From an uncultured Clostridia bacterium (GTDB taxonomy: Bacteria > Bacillota > Clostridia > Christensenellales > CAG-138), in contig CAMKES010000005.1 in assembly GCA_946411635.1 (NCBI GenBank), positions 1-64,000 of the forward strand: a DNA stretch of 64,000 nucleotides, in the 5' to 3' direction. Under the pieces are notes generated by a model. It ran no database searches and was not told the DNA's origin. It worked only from the letters and a program-made list of their open reading frames with translations. The position numbers and the translations under genes were made by a program. Positions 49,973 through 59,335 of the stretch are shown here, one piece after another; the first letter of the stretch is position 1; every line of letters starts with the position of its first letter.

Positions 49973-50116
49973 AATTGCCTCCATAAACATCGATTTGCCG
50001 CATTGATTCTATCACGGATTCCGAAAAGGTGCAACGAAAAAGCACAATCGACAAAAACCGACTGTGCTTTTGAAAATCCCTCTTGACAAATCTCCTCCGG
50101 GCAGTCCTTTTTCGGT

Positions 50117-50869
50117 TCAGAACAGATAGCGCATGAAAACGGGGATGCGTTTTTCCCAGTCCGCCTCGCGATGCTTCGCGCCCGGAATCACGGCAGCGGC
50201 GACGTCGGCGCCGGCCTTCGAAAGCGCCTTTGCGGTTTCGAATATCCCCGAGAGTGCGAAGCGGCGTTTGAAGATCTCATCCGTGCCCATGTCCAGATAG
50301 ATGCGCGTGCCGGGCGCGATCGGGGCGGTGCGGATCAGCTCCTTCATCTTCGACGGCGAGACCCACAGACTCGGCGACAGCGCGGCGGCGCGCGAGAAGA
50401 CGTGATTGTACGCCGTGATCGCGTAGATCGACATCAGCCCGCCCATCGAGCTGCCCGCGATCAGCGTGTGTTCGCGGTCCGGCAGCGTGCGGTACGTGCG
50501 GTCGATCTCCGGCTTCAGCACGGTCGTGAACCAGTCCATCGTGACCCTGCCGAGCCCCTCGACGGCGCCGATCGGCTTCGGCGCGCAAAAATCCCACGGC
50601 GAGTACTCGAACAGCCGTCTGAAGCCCTCCGGATTGCATTCGACGGCGACGAGGATCAGCGGAAGCTTCGCACGGTCGAGGTATTCCTTCATGCCCCAGC
50701 TTTTGCCGTAGGTGGCGTGGGAATCGTAGAACACGTTGTGCCCGTCGAACATATAGAGCACCGGATAACGCGTATCGGTCCTGCCGTAATCCTTCGGCAG
50801 ATACACGTACAGCCTGCGCGGCTTTTCGGTCGGAAGCGCGGGGATCCGGATTTTCGTGACGCGGATCAT
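50117..50869 (-). CDS. Alpha/beta-hydrolase esterase (Fes/YbbA-like)
   Basis: A 250-residue protein with YPVLYMFDGHNVFYD near the start, the nucleophile elbow GSSMGG (about 139-144) and a C-terminal AKHREADWEKR with the catalytic His. This matches putative esterases related to enterobactin esterase and esterase D. No signal peptide, thus cytoplasmic. Substrate unknown. The gene stands alone. The leader contains TCAACC-TCC-GGTTGA followed by a T-run at 50938-50960 on the plus strand. Confidence 0.8.
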   Translation of the reverse strand: MIRVTKIRIPALPTEKPRRLYVYLPKDYGRTDTRYPVLYMFDGHNVFYDSHATYGKSWGMKEYLDRAKLPLILVAVECNPEGFRRLFEYSPWDFCAPKPIGAVEGLGRVTMDWFTTVLKPEIDRTYRTLPDREHTLIAGSSMGGLMSIYAITAYNHVFSRAAALSPSLWVSPSKMKELIRTAPIAPGTRIYLDMGTDEIFKRRFALSGIFETAKALSKAGADVAAAVIPGAKHREADWEKRIPVFMRYLF

Positions 50870-51059
50870 GGGAAAACCCTCCGTTCGGTTTATTTCGATC
50901 CCATTTTACACGCCGTTTCCCGCGCCCGTCAACGCCGTCAACCTCCGGTTGATCGTTTTTTTTGCAATTCAACCGCAAACGGATGGTCAAACGGAGCGAA
51001 ATGTGATATAAATACAGTATACGGACACAGGGCCGAATTTCAGGAAAGGAACCAATCAG

Positions 51060-52445
51060 ATGATACCGGATCTTTTGACAGACAAAAAATACCTGTTTGC
51101 CGCCGGCGCCAACACGGAGCTCAGAGCGCAGCGCAATCTGAACCGGCGCGTCGTGCTGCTGAACGGCAACCTCGTCAACAACGTGCAGACGGACCAGTTC
51201 GGCGTTTCCGCGCGCGTGTACGAGAACGGCGTGTACGGCTTCTCGTCCACGGGCGAGTACAGCGAGGAGACCGTAAAGGACGTGCTGAAGGCGGCAAGCG
51301 AGAACGCGGCGTTCCTGGCGGGACACGCGGGCAGGGGCAAGGGCCCGCACAAGCCGATGCCCGCCGCAAGACGCTTTACCGCGTACGACCTTGCGAACGT
51401 GGAGCAGAAAACGTACATCGCGTTCGCGCAGGCGCTGGACGCGTACATTGCGGAGAAATACCCCGACCTTCTGAGCCGCACGATCGTGGCGACGGCAGAC
51501 TCGATGGAAAAGCTGCTGTGCGTCAGCAACGGCGCCGACGGACACAGCGTGCTGCCCAGAAGCTACGTCTATATCATCATGACCGCGGCGACGCCGGACG
51601 GCAAGCCCGTGGAGCTTTATAAGGTGCTCGGCGGCTACGGCACGTTCGACCGGAACTTCCGGGATCCGAAGGACTGTTACGCGGCGATCGACGCGCTCTA
51701 TGACCGCGTGCGGCAGAAGGCGGAGGGCGTCTATCCCGAGGCGGGCAACAAGACCGTTATCCTCGGCGGCATCCTGTCCGGCATGCTCGCGCACGAGGCG
51801 GTCGGCCACACGGTCGAGGCGGACCTCGTGATCGGCGGTTCCGTCGCCGGTCCGAACCTCGGAAAGCGCGTCGGAAGCGACCTGGTCAACCTCGTGGACT
51901 TCGCGCACACCGCGTTCGGAAAGCCGACGCCGCTGCCGATCCACGTCGACGACGAGGGCACCGAGGCGACGGACGCCGTGCTGATCAGGGACGGCATTCT
52001 CACCGGCTACATGAACAGCCGCGAGACCGCCGAGCGCTTCGGGATGGTCCCGACCGGCAACGCGCGCGCGTTCCTGTTCTCCGACGAGCCGCTGATCCGC
52101 ATGCGCAACACGGCGGTGCTGCCCGGCACGTCGAAGCTCGAAGACATGATCGCGTCGATCGACGACGGGTACTATCTTACGGACACCAACAACGGCCAGG
52201 CGGACACGACCGGCGAGTTCATGTTCGGCGTGACCTTCGGCTATGAGATCAAGAACGGCAAGCTCGCGCGGCCGCTGCTCGACACTACGATCTCGGGCGT
52301 CGCGTTCGAGATGCTGAAGACCGTGGATATGATCTCGGACGAGATGATCTGGGCAAGCTCCGGCATGTGCGGCAAAAAACAGCCGATGCCCGTGGGCATG
52401 GGCGGTCCCGCGATCAAGTGCCGCGTGACCATCGGCGGACGGTAA
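51060..52445 (+). CDS. tldD: TldD-family metalloprotease
   Basis: A 461-residue protein with the TldD zinc motif H245-E246-x3-H250 (LAHEAVGHTVEAD). Downstream DTTISGVAFEMLKTVDMI and the CGKKQPMPVGMGGP end are standard. With TldE it forms a heterodimeric protease that degrades unfolded peptides and matures certain ribosomal peptides. It is followed by tldE after 13 bp. A weak promoter (TATAAA at 51007-51012) precedes it. AGGAAAGGAAC lies upstream of the ATG. Confidence 0.9.
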   Translation: MIPDLLTDKKYLFAAGANTELRAQRNLNRRVVLLNGNLVNNVQTDQFGVSARVYENGVYGFSSTGEYSEETVKDVLKAASENAAFLAGHAGRGKGPHKPMPAARRFTAYDLANVEQKTYIAFAQALDAYIAEKYPDLLSRTIVATADSMEKLLCVSNGADGHSVLPRSYVYIIMTAATPDGKPVELYKVLGGYGTFDRNFRDPKDCYAAIDALYDRVRQKAEGVYPEAGNKTVILGGILSGMLAHEAVGHTVEADLVIGGSVAGPNLGKRVGSDLVNLVDFAHTAFGKPTPLPIHVDDEGTEATDAVLIRDGILTGYMNSRETAERFGMVPTGNARAFLFSDEPLIRMRNTAVLPGTSKLEDMIASIDDGYYLTDTNNGQADTTGEFMFGVTFGYEIKNGKLARPLLDTTISGVAFEMLKTVDMISDEMIWASSGMCGKKQPMPVGMGGPAIKCRVTIGGR

Positions 52446-52458
52446 GGAGGGATAAACC

Positions 52459-53760
52459 ATGATCGAAACGCTGAAACAAACGGCAAAGAAGGTTCTCGAC
52501 GCGCTTCAGAACGAGGGCGCGGAACAGAGCGAGACCACGGTGACCTACACCGTGACGCATGAATTCAACGTGGACGGCGGCGCGTTCAGCCTGTTCCGCA
52601 CGTTGTTCGACAAGAAGCTGACGATGAGCGGGATCACGGCCGGCAAACGCGGCACGGTCTCGCAGAACCGCTGGGACGACGCGACGGTCGCGGAGAGCGC
52701 GAAGGCGTGCATGGACGCGGCGAACGCGTCGATGCCGGACGACGCATGGCAGATCGCGCCGCTCACGAAAAACGAAGACTTTACGCTCGGCGAGGTCCGG
52801 CCCGATCTCGACCGGCTGTTTATGCGCTGCAGGGAACTGATGGATACGATCCGGGACCGCTTCCCGAAGATCATCATGGAACAGATGATCGTTTCGCACC
52901 GCGAAAGATTCGAGGTCAAAGCGAACTCGAACGGCGTGCTGTTCTCCACGCACGGCGGCAGCTATGAGGCGATGCTGATGTACAGCGCGCACGAGGGAGA
53001 AAAGGCGTCCTCGTTCTTCGGCGGCGGCGTGATAACGGACAATCTCGACAAGCCGTTCATCGCGTGCGGCTCGATCGAAACCGACCTTGAAAACGTCGAA
53101 AAGCAGATCGAGACCGAAAGCGTCGAAGGCAAGTTCGAGGGCACGATGGTGCTGATGCCCGGCTGCGCGGGCGAGCTGATCGGCGGCATGCTGATGAATT
53201 TCGCGGGCGAGCAGGGACTGCTTTCCGGCACGAGCCCGTGGAAGGAGAAGCTCGGCGAACCGGTCGCCGACGAACGGCTGACTGTTTCGATTGCGCCGCT
53301 CGACGAGCGCATCGTCTGCGGAGAACGGTATACGGACGAGGGCTTCCCGGCGAAGAACTATGACATCATCCGAAACGGACGGCTCGAGGCGTTCGCGCTC
53401 GGGCTCTACGCTTCGAACAAGCTCGGACTTGCGCGCGCGGAAAACGACAGCTACAACATGATCGTGGCGCCGGGCGACAAGCCGCTTTCGGAGATCATCG
53501 CGTCGATCGACAGGGGCATCCTTGTGGGACGCTTCTCGGGCGGTCAGCCGGCTTCGAACGGCGACTTCTCCGGCGTGGCGAAGAACAGCTTCCTGATCGA
53601 AAACGGCAGGATCGGTTCCGCGCTTGCGGAGACCATGATCAGCGGCAACCTCGCGGAGATGCTGCGTCGCGTCCGCGCGATCTCGAAGGAAACGGTTGCG
53701 GAAGGCATGACCGTGCTTCCGTACCTCGCGTTCGACGGCATCACCGTCTCGGGCAAATGA
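52459..53760 (+). CDS. tldE: TldE/PmbA-family metalloprotease partner
   Basis: A 433-residue TldE/PmbA homologue lacking the HExxxH motif, as expected for the non-zinc subunit. It ends ISKETVAEGMTVLPYLAFDGITVSGK, the usual C-terminus. It pairs with TldD encoded upstream and overlaps the folate gene by 4 bp. AAGGAGGGATAA precedes the ATG. No RiPP precursor gene is seen next to the pair. Confidence 0.88.
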   Translation: MIETLKQTAKKVLDALQNEGAEQSETTVTYTVTHEFNVDGGAFSLFRTLFDKKLTMSGITAGKRGTVSQNRWDDATVAESAKACMDAANASMPDDAWQIAPLTKNEDFTLGEVRPDLDRLFMRCRELMDTIRDRFPKIIMEQMIVSHRERFEVKANSNGVLFSTHGGSYEAMLMYSAHEGEKASSFFGGGVITDNLDKPFIACGSIETDLENVEKQIETESVEGKFEGTMVLMPGCAGELIGGMLMNFAGEQGLLSGTSPWKEKLGEPVADERLTVSIAPLDERIVCGERYTDEGFPAKNYDIIRNGRLEAFALGLYASNKLGLARAENDSYNMIVAPGDKPLSEIIASIDRGILVGRFSGGQPASNGDFSGVAKNSFLIENGRIGSALAETMISGNLAEMLRRVRAISKETVAEGMTVLPYLAFDGITVSGK

Positions 53761-54311
53761 CCGGGGACGTGCGCGAACGCAAAAAAGCGCTGCGAAAAGC
53801 GGTCAAAGCAAGGGTAAGCGCGCTTTCCGACGCGTACCGCGCCGCCGCGAGCGACGCGATCCAGCAGGCGGTGCTCGATTCGGCGGAATACCGTGCCGCA
53901 AAAACGATCTTTCCGTATATTGCCGTGCCGACCGAGCCGGACACGCGCCGCGTCATCGAACGGGCGCTTTCCGACGGCAAGCGCGTATACGTGCCGAAAT
54001 GCGTGAGCAGAACCGAAATGATCGCCGTGCGGATCGGAGGTCTCGGAGATCTCGCGCCCGGCGCGTACGGCATACCGGAGCCGGTCGACTGTTCCGAGAC
54101 CGCTTCGCCGGACGAGATCGATCTGATCCTCGTGCCGTGCGTGTCCGCTTCGAAGGACGGGAAACGCCTCGGACACGGGGCGGGCTACTACGACCGCTTC
54201 CTTGCGGAGAGCCGCGCAAAAACGCTCTGTCTGTGCTTCCGCGAGGCGCTGTCCGACGAGATCCCGACGGACGAAAACGACGTGCGCGTCGACCGCGTGC
54301 TGTCTGACTGA
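53757..54311 (+). CDS. 5-formyltetrahydrofolate cyclo-ligase
   Basis: A 184-residue protein with RKKALRKAVKARVSAL (nucleotide-binding start), TIFPYIAVPTEPDT and the C-terminal LVPCVSASKDGKRLGHGAGYYDRFL signature of the 5-FCL family (FAU1/YgfA). It converts 5-formyl-THF to 5,10-methenyl-THF with ATP. It starts at the ATGA overlap with tldE. Confidence 0.9.
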   Translation: MTGDVRERKKALRKAVKARVSALSDAYRAAASDAIQQAVLDSAEYRAAKTIFPYIAVPTEPDTRRVIERALSDGKRVYVPKCVSRTEMIAVRIGGLGDLAPGAYGIPEPVDCSETASPDEIDLILVPCVSASKDGKRLGHGAGYYDRFLAESRAKTLCLCFREALSDEIPTDENDVRVDRVLSD

Positions 54312-54317
54312 CAAAAG

Positions 54318-54348
54318 AAAAGCGGCAGTTTTCACTGCCGCTTTTTTT
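54318..54348 (+). terminator. Bidirectional terminator
   Basis: AAAGCGGCAGT/ACTGCCGCTTT (11 bp, loop TTTC) and a T-run, between convergent genes. Confidence 0.88.
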
Positions 54349-55178
54349 CATTGGGTTCGTCGGATCGTGTAAACGTCCGTCCGGCGCTGACGCAGCACCG
54401 GGATCTCGTTCCGGACCCGGTCGACCAGCGCAAGGTCGAGCGCTGCAAAGAGCACGCATTCCTTCTCGTCCGCTTCCGCAAGCACCTCGCCCCACGGCGA
54501 GCAGACGATCGAATGCCCCCACGAGCGGTACGACGCGGTCTCGTCGCGCGCGGGCGCCGTGCCGACGGTGAAGACCTGATTGTCGACCGCGCGGCAGCGG
54601 AACAGCAGTTCCCAGTGCGCGGGTCCGGTCGTCATGTTGAACGCCGCGGGAACGAGGAGGATCCTTGCGCCCGCGTCGGTCATGAGCCGCGAGAGCTCCG
54701 GGAACCGGAGATCGTAGCAGATGCAGAGCCCGATCCTGCCGAACGGCGTATCGAAGACGGTCACAGAATCCCCGGGCGAAAGCGTGTCGGATTCAAAAAA
54801 CCGCTGCCCGCCCTTCACGTCGATGTCGAACAGGTGCATCTTGCGGTGCTTCGCGATGCAGGTCCCGTCCGGATCGAAGACGTACGCGGTGTTGTACACG
54901 CGATCGCCTTCCCGCTCCGCGATCGAGCCGCCGCACAGATATACGCGCTTTTCCTTCGCGAGCGCGGAAAGGAATTGCCGGGACGGACCGCCGTCCGGCT
55001 CCGCAAAGTCCGGGAAACGCTTTGCATCGTACGGACCGTTCCACATCTCGGGCAGCATGACGAGATCCGTCCCTTCCGGGACCGTATCGACCAGCTCTCG
55101 GATATGCGCGTACGTTTCCCGCTTCGAGGGTTTCGGAAGCAGCTGGATGCACGCGAGCCGCAAAAGATTCCGTTCCAT
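54348..55178 (-). CDS. Nitrilase-superfamily amidohydrolase (Nit2/omega-amidase-like)
   Basis: A 276-residue carbon-nitrogen hydrolase with the Glu-Lys-Cys triad: LPEMWN (Glu), HRKMHLFDID (Lys) and CICYDLRFPE (Cys). The last two motifs are closest to the Nit1/Nit2 branch (deaminated glutathione amidase or omega-amidase). It would hydrolyse small amides such as 2-oxoglutaramate-type compounds. I take the ATG at 55178 behind AAAGGCAGG; a GTG two codons earlier is possible. Confidence 0.85.
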   Translation of the reverse strand: MERNLLRLACIQLLPKPSKRETYAHIRELVDTVPEGTDLVMLPEMWNGPYDAKRFPDFAEPDGGPSRQFLSALAKEKRVYLCGGSIAEREGDRVYNTAYVFDPDGTCIAKHRKMHLFDIDVKGGQRFFESDTLSPGDSVTVFDTPFGRIGLCICYDLRFPELSRLMTDAGARILLVPAAFNMTTGPAHWELLFRCRAVDNQVFTVGTAPARDETASYRSWGHSIVCSPWGEVLAEADEKECVLFAALDLALVDRVRNEIPVLRQRRTDVYTIRRTQ

Positions 55179-55266
55179 AAGCACCTGCCTTTCCGACCGT
55201 GCCGGCCGGTTTTTTTCATTATACCGCGCTGCGTGAAGAAAAGAAAGCGGTTCGGGAAAAAACGCA

Positions 55267-55295
55267 TTGCATTCTGACGTGATTTGCTTTACACT
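55267..55295 (+). promoter_or_regulatory. Promoter of the phosphopantetheinyl transferase fusion gene
   Basis: TTGCAT (55267-55272), a 17-bp spacer and TACACT (55290-55295). Confidence 0.5.
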
Positions 55296-55325
55296 TTAGA
55301 AAACGAGACCGCGAAAGGAAGAACG

Positions 55326-56507
55326 GTGCTTTTACGGGTTTTCCTCGCTTCGACGAAACCGCTTGCGGATCCCGTCGTTTTCGAACGGCTGTACGCGGAG
55401 GCGTCGGAGACGCGAAAAAAGAAGATCGACCGGTGCCGGTTTTTATCGGACCGGATGCAGCTGCTCGCCGCGGAGAGCCTGCTTCGGCACGCGCTGAAGG
55501 AGGTCGGGCGAGACGCCGGCGCGCTTTCCTTTGCGTACGGCGCGCACGGCAAGCCGTATCTGAACGACGCGGAGGGGTTCTATTTCAATTTGTCGCATTC
55601 GGGCGAAACCGTGCTTCTCGCCGTGTCCGACGCGGAGATCGGCTGCGACGTCGAGCGGATCCGGCATGCGAACGACCGGCTGATCCGGCGCGTCGCCGCT
55701 CCGGAGGAGTACGCCCGGTTCTCCGCATGCGCGGGGGATGAACGCGACGTGCTGCTTACGCGGCTCTGGGTTGCGAAGGAGAGTTATCTGAAGGCGTGCG
55801 GCGAAGGGATCACGACCGATCCCGCCGCGATCCGGATCGAATTCGGGACGGAACCGGGCGTGTTCCGCGACGGAAACCCCGTGCCGTACGCGCTGCGCGA
55901 AGGCGCCGCGGACGGATACCGCTACGCGGTCTGCCGCGCGGGCGGGCTTCCGCCGTTCGTGACGGAACCGGTCCTGCTTTCCGATCCCGACGGGGACGGG
56001 CTTGCCTCGAAAGAGGCGTTCGGACGGGAGATCCGAAAGCGGCTCGCGGAGCACCGGCTTCGCTGTCCTGCCATGGAATGGGAGGACGCGGTGAAGTTCG
56101 TGTTTCAGGCCATGCTGGGCGTGGGGCATCTGCTCTCGTCCCGCGAGGCGGTCGAATCGTATCTCGTCCGTGAAATGAGCGGGCTGAAACCCGATCCCGA
56201 CGAACCGCTGTTCGAGCCGCTGAGCCCCGTGTGGGGCAGACTCAATCTGCGAAGGGCGATGGCGGAGGGCATGACGGCCGAAACCGTGGCGGAGCGGATG
56301 CTGGATTCCGGAACGGTCAGGGAATTTACGCGGCAGGACGTGTACGGGTTCTGCAAGGCGCTTGCGGCGTCCGGCGCGTTCCGGGTGTCGGATCCCGATC
56401 CCGCGGAACGGATCCTTGACGAAACCGTGCTGCCGAGCCATTCGCAGGCGTACCGGGAAGCGTACCGACCCGCGTATCGCGTGATCCGGACGGAGCGAAC
56501 GCCCTGA
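55326..56507 (+). CDS. 4'-phosphopantetheinyl transferase fused to an unrecognised C-terminal domain
   Basis: A 393-residue protein. The first about 205 residues are an Sfp-type PPTase: FYFNLSHSGE, the metal motif IGCDVERIR and LWVAKESYLKACG (W-x2-KE-x3-K). The enzyme moves phosphopantetheine from CoA to carrier proteins. The remaining about 180 residues (from MEWEDAVKFVFQAMLGVGHLLSSREAV) form a separate helical domain ending PSHSQAYREAYRPAYRVI. I have seen similar stand-alone clostridial proteins but know no function. I use the GTG at 55326 behind GAAAGGAAG; the TTG frame upstream lacks a site. Confidence 0.75.
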   Translation: MLLRVFLASTKPLADPVVFERLYAEASETRKKKIDRCRFLSDRMQLLAAESLLRHALKEVGRDAGALSFAYGAHGKPYLNDAEGFYFNLSHSGETVLLAVSDAEIGCDVERIRHANDRLIRRVAAPEEYARFSACAGDERDVLLTRLWVAKESYLKACGEGITTDPAAIRIEFGTEPGVFRDGNPVPYALREGAADGYRYAVCRAGGLPPFVTEPVLLSDPDGDGLASKEAFGREIRKRLAEHRLRCPAMEWEDAVKFVFQAMLGVGHLLSSREAVESYLVREMSGLKPDPDEPLFEPLSPVWGRLNLRRAMAEGMTAETVAERMLDSGTVREFTRQDVYGFCKALAASGAFRVSDPDPAERILDETVLPSHSQAYREAYRPAYRVIRTERTP

Positions 56508-56626
56508 TCCGATCAAAAAAAGCGCGATTCGGGCTTGTCGAAAGCGCTCGTATGCTGTATACTGTCATACAGTCCGGACGGTCCTTTTCGGAACGGAACG
56601 GACAGAACATAAAGGGGTAAAATAAT

Positions 56627-57505
56627 GTGAAACGGAAATGGGGAGACCGGCCCGGCGCGCGGTACGTCAGGGACGTATCGGGACTGACGACCATCATCTT
56701 TCATCTGATGCCGAAGCGGACCGAGAGCGAGGTATATCTTGCCGACAGGATCGACGCGACGGAGCTGGTGAAATTCATCGAGAAGAAGAACGGCGAGCAC
56801 GACAACTACAGGACGACGATCTTTCACTGCTTCGTTCTTGCCGTCGCGCGGATGCTCCGGGAGCGTCCGAAGATGAACCGCTACGTGCAGGGCAGACGCA
56901 TGTACGAGCGCGATTCGATCAGCCTTTCGTTCATGGCGAAGCGCCGCTTTGCCGACGACGCCGAAGAGGCGTTCATGCAGGTCGTGCCGAAGGATACCGA
57001 CACGATCGACGAGATCAGCCATCAGATCTACGGCGACGTGCGCGAGGCCAGAAAGCACGAGCATTCGACCGGCGGCATGGACAAGACGGTCGATACGTTC
57101 GCGAAGATCCCGCGGTTTCTGCTGATGCTGGTGTTCCGGTTCGTCCGCATCCTCGACTTCTTCGGCAGAGTGCCGAAGTCGCTCAAGGAGGGCGATTCCA
57201 ACTACAGCTCGGTGCTGCTGTCCAATCTCGGCAGCATCAAGGGTCCGGCGGTCTATCACCATCTGAACAATTACGGGACCAACAGCATCATGATCACGGT
57301 CGGCACGCTGCACAAGGAAGAGATGATCATGCCGGACGGCACGAAGCAGATCCGCGACGTGGTCGATTTCGGCGCGACGATCGACGAGCGCATCGGCGAC
57401 GGATTCTATTTCGTGCGCAGCCTCCGTCTCGTGAAATACATCTTTGCGCATCCGGAGCTGCTGGACAGGCCGCTCGGCGAACCCAGCGGATTTACGTATG
57501 AATGA
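56627..57505 (+). CDS. E2-like acyltransferase (2-oxoacid dehydrogenase catalytic-domain fold)
   Basis: A 292-residue protein resembling the CAT-fold catalytic domain of dihydrolipoyl acyltransferases, without lipoyl or subunit-binding domains: TIFHCFVLAVARML (about 64-77), SVLLSNLGSIKG, and the C-terminal DFGATIDERIGDGFYF. In E2 enzymes the last motif is (D)HRxxDG with catalytic His; here Glu replaces it, so canonical chemistry is unlikely. It is followed directly by an acyl-CoA ligase gene and probably acts with it. Start GTG at 56627 behind AAAGGGG. Confidence 0.65.
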   Translation: MKRKWGDRPGARYVRDVSGLTTIIFHLMPKRTESEVYLADRIDATELVKFIEKKNGEHDNYRTTIFHCFVLAVARMLRERPKMNRYVQGRRMYERDSISLSFMAKRRFADDAEEAFMQVVPKDTDTIDEISHQIYGDVREARKHEHSTGGMDKTVDTFAKIPRFLLMLVFRFVRILDFFGRVPKSLKEGDSNYSSVLLSNLGSIKGPAVYHHLNNYGTNSIMITVGTLHKEEMIMPDGTKQIRDVVDFGATIDERIGDGFYFVRSLRLVKYIFAHPELLDRPLGEPSGFTYE

Positions 57506-57515
57506 GGGAAACGGC

Positions 57516-59231
57516 ATGATCACAGCAAAAACACCGTGGGCGGAGCATCTCGGCTCGGTCCCGCTGCATCTCGACTACTTCGAAGGCTCGATGTTCGACA
57601 TGGTCGCGTCGGTCGCGGAGCGGTATCCGAATTACGTCGCGTTTGATTTCATGGGCCGTCCGACGACCTACCGGCAGATGGTGCACGAGATCGAGCGCTG
57701 CGCCAAGGCGCTGAAAACGATCGGCGTCCGCGAAAACGACAAGGTCACGATCGCGATGCCGAACTGTCCGCAGGCGATCTATATGTTCTACGCGGTCAAT
57801 CTCGTCGGCGCGATCGCGAATATGATCCATCCGCTTTCGGCCGAAAAGGAGATCGAGTTCTATCTGAACGAATCCGAAAGCGTGACGGCGATCACGCTCG
57901 ATCAGTTCTACGGTAAGTTCGAGGCGATCCGCGAAAACACGAAGGTCGTCAACATCATCATCGCGTCGGTCAAGGACGCGCTCTCGCGGCCGGTCCGCGC
58001 GGGCTACATGCTTACCGAGGGCCGCAAGATCAAAAAGATCCCGAAGGACGCGCCGGTCATCCGCTGGCGCGAGTTCATGCGCCTGTCCGAGCACTGCTTC
58101 TTCAACTACAAGGTCGCGCGCAAGTCGGACGATCCCGCCGTCATCCTCTATTCGGGCGGCACGACGGGCACGACCAAGGGCATCGTGCTGACCAATCGGA
58201 ACTTCAACGCGCTCGGACAGCAGGTCGTTGCGGCAAACCCGATGTTCCGTCCCGGCGACAAGATGCTTGCCGCCATGCCGCTGTTCCACGGCTTCGGCCT
58301 CGGCGTGTGTATCCACACGATGCTGTCGCAGGGCGGGCGCTGCATTCTCGTTCCGCGCTTTACGGCAAAGTCCTATGCCAAGGACATCGTGAAATACCGC
58401 TGCAACTTCATCGCGGGCGTTCCGACGCTGTACGAAGCGCTGCTGCGGATCAAGAGCATGGACGGCGCGGACCTGAGCTGCCTCAAGGGCGTGTTCTCCG
58501 GCGGCGACAGCCTTTCGATCGAGCTCAAGAAGAAGTTCGATACGTTCCTCTACGATCACAAAGCGGTCATTCAGGTGCGCGAGGGCTACGGCACGACGGA
58601 GACCGTCACGGCCTGCTGTCTGACGCCGCCGCATATGTTCAAGGAAGGCTCCATCGGTCTTCCGTTCCCGGATACGTACATCAAGATCGTCGAGCCGGGC
58701 ACCGACCGCGAACTTCCGTACGGCGAGGAGGGCGAGATCCTTCTGGCCGGTCCGACCGTCATGAAGGAATACATGAAGCATCCGAAAGAGACCGCGGAAA
58801 CGCTGCGGACGCACGCCGACGGCCTCACCTGGGTCTACACCGGCGATCTCGGCACGATGGACGACGAGGGCTTCGTATACTTCCGGGGCCGCGCCAAGCG
58901 CATGATCATTTCGTCCGGCTACAACGTGTATCCCGGTCAGATCGAAAACATCCTCGACGCGAACGAAAAGGTGCAGATGAGCTGCGTCATCGGCGTTCCG
59001 GATCCGTATAGGATGCAGAAGGTCAAGGCGTTCGTCAAACTCGCCGCGGGCGTTCCGGCGACGGAGGAAACGAAGGCGGAGCTGATGAATTACTGCCGCA
59101 GGAACATCGCAAAGTACGCGATGCCGTACGACATCGAGTTCAAGGACGACATGCCGAAAACGCTCGTCGGCAAGGTCGCCTACCGCGCGCTGGAGGAGGA
59201 GGAACTCAAAAGGATCAAAGCGGTTTCCTGA
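57516..59231 (+). CDS. AMP-forming acyl-CoA/acid ligase
   Basis: A 571-residue ANL-superfamily ligase with P-loop YSGGTTGTTKGI (about 205-216), YGTTET, YTGDLG and RAKRMIISSGYNVYPGQIE (hinge), ending PKTLVGKVAYR with the catalytic C-terminal Lys. It adenylates a carboxylic acid and forms the CoA thioester, probably medium- or long-chain. The ATG at 57516 follows GAGGGAAACG 10 bp after the upstream stop; an overlapping ATG at 57498 is the alternative. Translational coupling to the E2-like protein suggests joint action. Confidence 0.85.
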   Translation: MITAKTPWAEHLGSVPLHLDYFEGSMFDMVASVAERYPNYVAFDFMGRPTTYRQMVHEIERCAKALKTIGVRENDKVTIAMPNCPQAIYMFYAVNLVGAIANMIHPLSAEKEIEFYLNESESVTAITLDQFYGKFEAIRENTKVVNIIIASVKDALSRPVRAGYMLTEGRKIKKIPKDAPVIRWREFMRLSEHCFFNYKVARKSDDPAVILYSGGTTGTTKGIVLTNRNFNALGQQVVAANPMFRPGDKMLAAMPLFHGFGLGVCIHTMLSQGGRCILVPRFTAKSYAKDIVKYRCNFIAGVPTLYEALLRIKSMDGADLSCLKGVFSGGDSLSIELKKKFDTFLYDHKAVIQVREGYGTTETVTACCLTPPHMFKEGSIGLPFPDTYIKIVEPGTDRELPYGEEGEILLAGPTVMKEYMKHPKETAETLRTHADGLTWVYTGDLGTMDDEGFVYFRGRAKRMIISSGYNVYPGQIENILDANEKVQMSCVIGVPDPYRMQKVKAFVKLAAGVPATEETKAELMNYCRRNIAKYAMPYDIEFKDDMPKTLVGKVAYRALEEEELKRIKAVS

Positions 59232-59249
59232 CCGAAACGCACAAAGACC

Positions 59250-59276
59250 GGTCCGGCAGGTTTGCCGGACCTTTTT
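59250..59276 (+). terminator. Terminator after the ligase gene
   Basis: GGTCCGGCA/TGCCGGACC (9 bp) with a 4-nt loop and five T. Confidence 0.85.
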
Positions 59277-59335
59277 CGTCCGCCGTTTACAGATCGCGCG
59301 GAATGTGGTAGTATCAGAAAAGCGGAGGTGGGGGA

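Noticed and set aside
50938..50960. Hairpin TCAACC-TCC-GGTTGA plus T-run as a plus-strand terminator
   Set aside because: No plus-strand gene ends upstream of it; it lies in the leader of the minus-strand esterase gene and may be chance or an operator, so it is mentioned only there.
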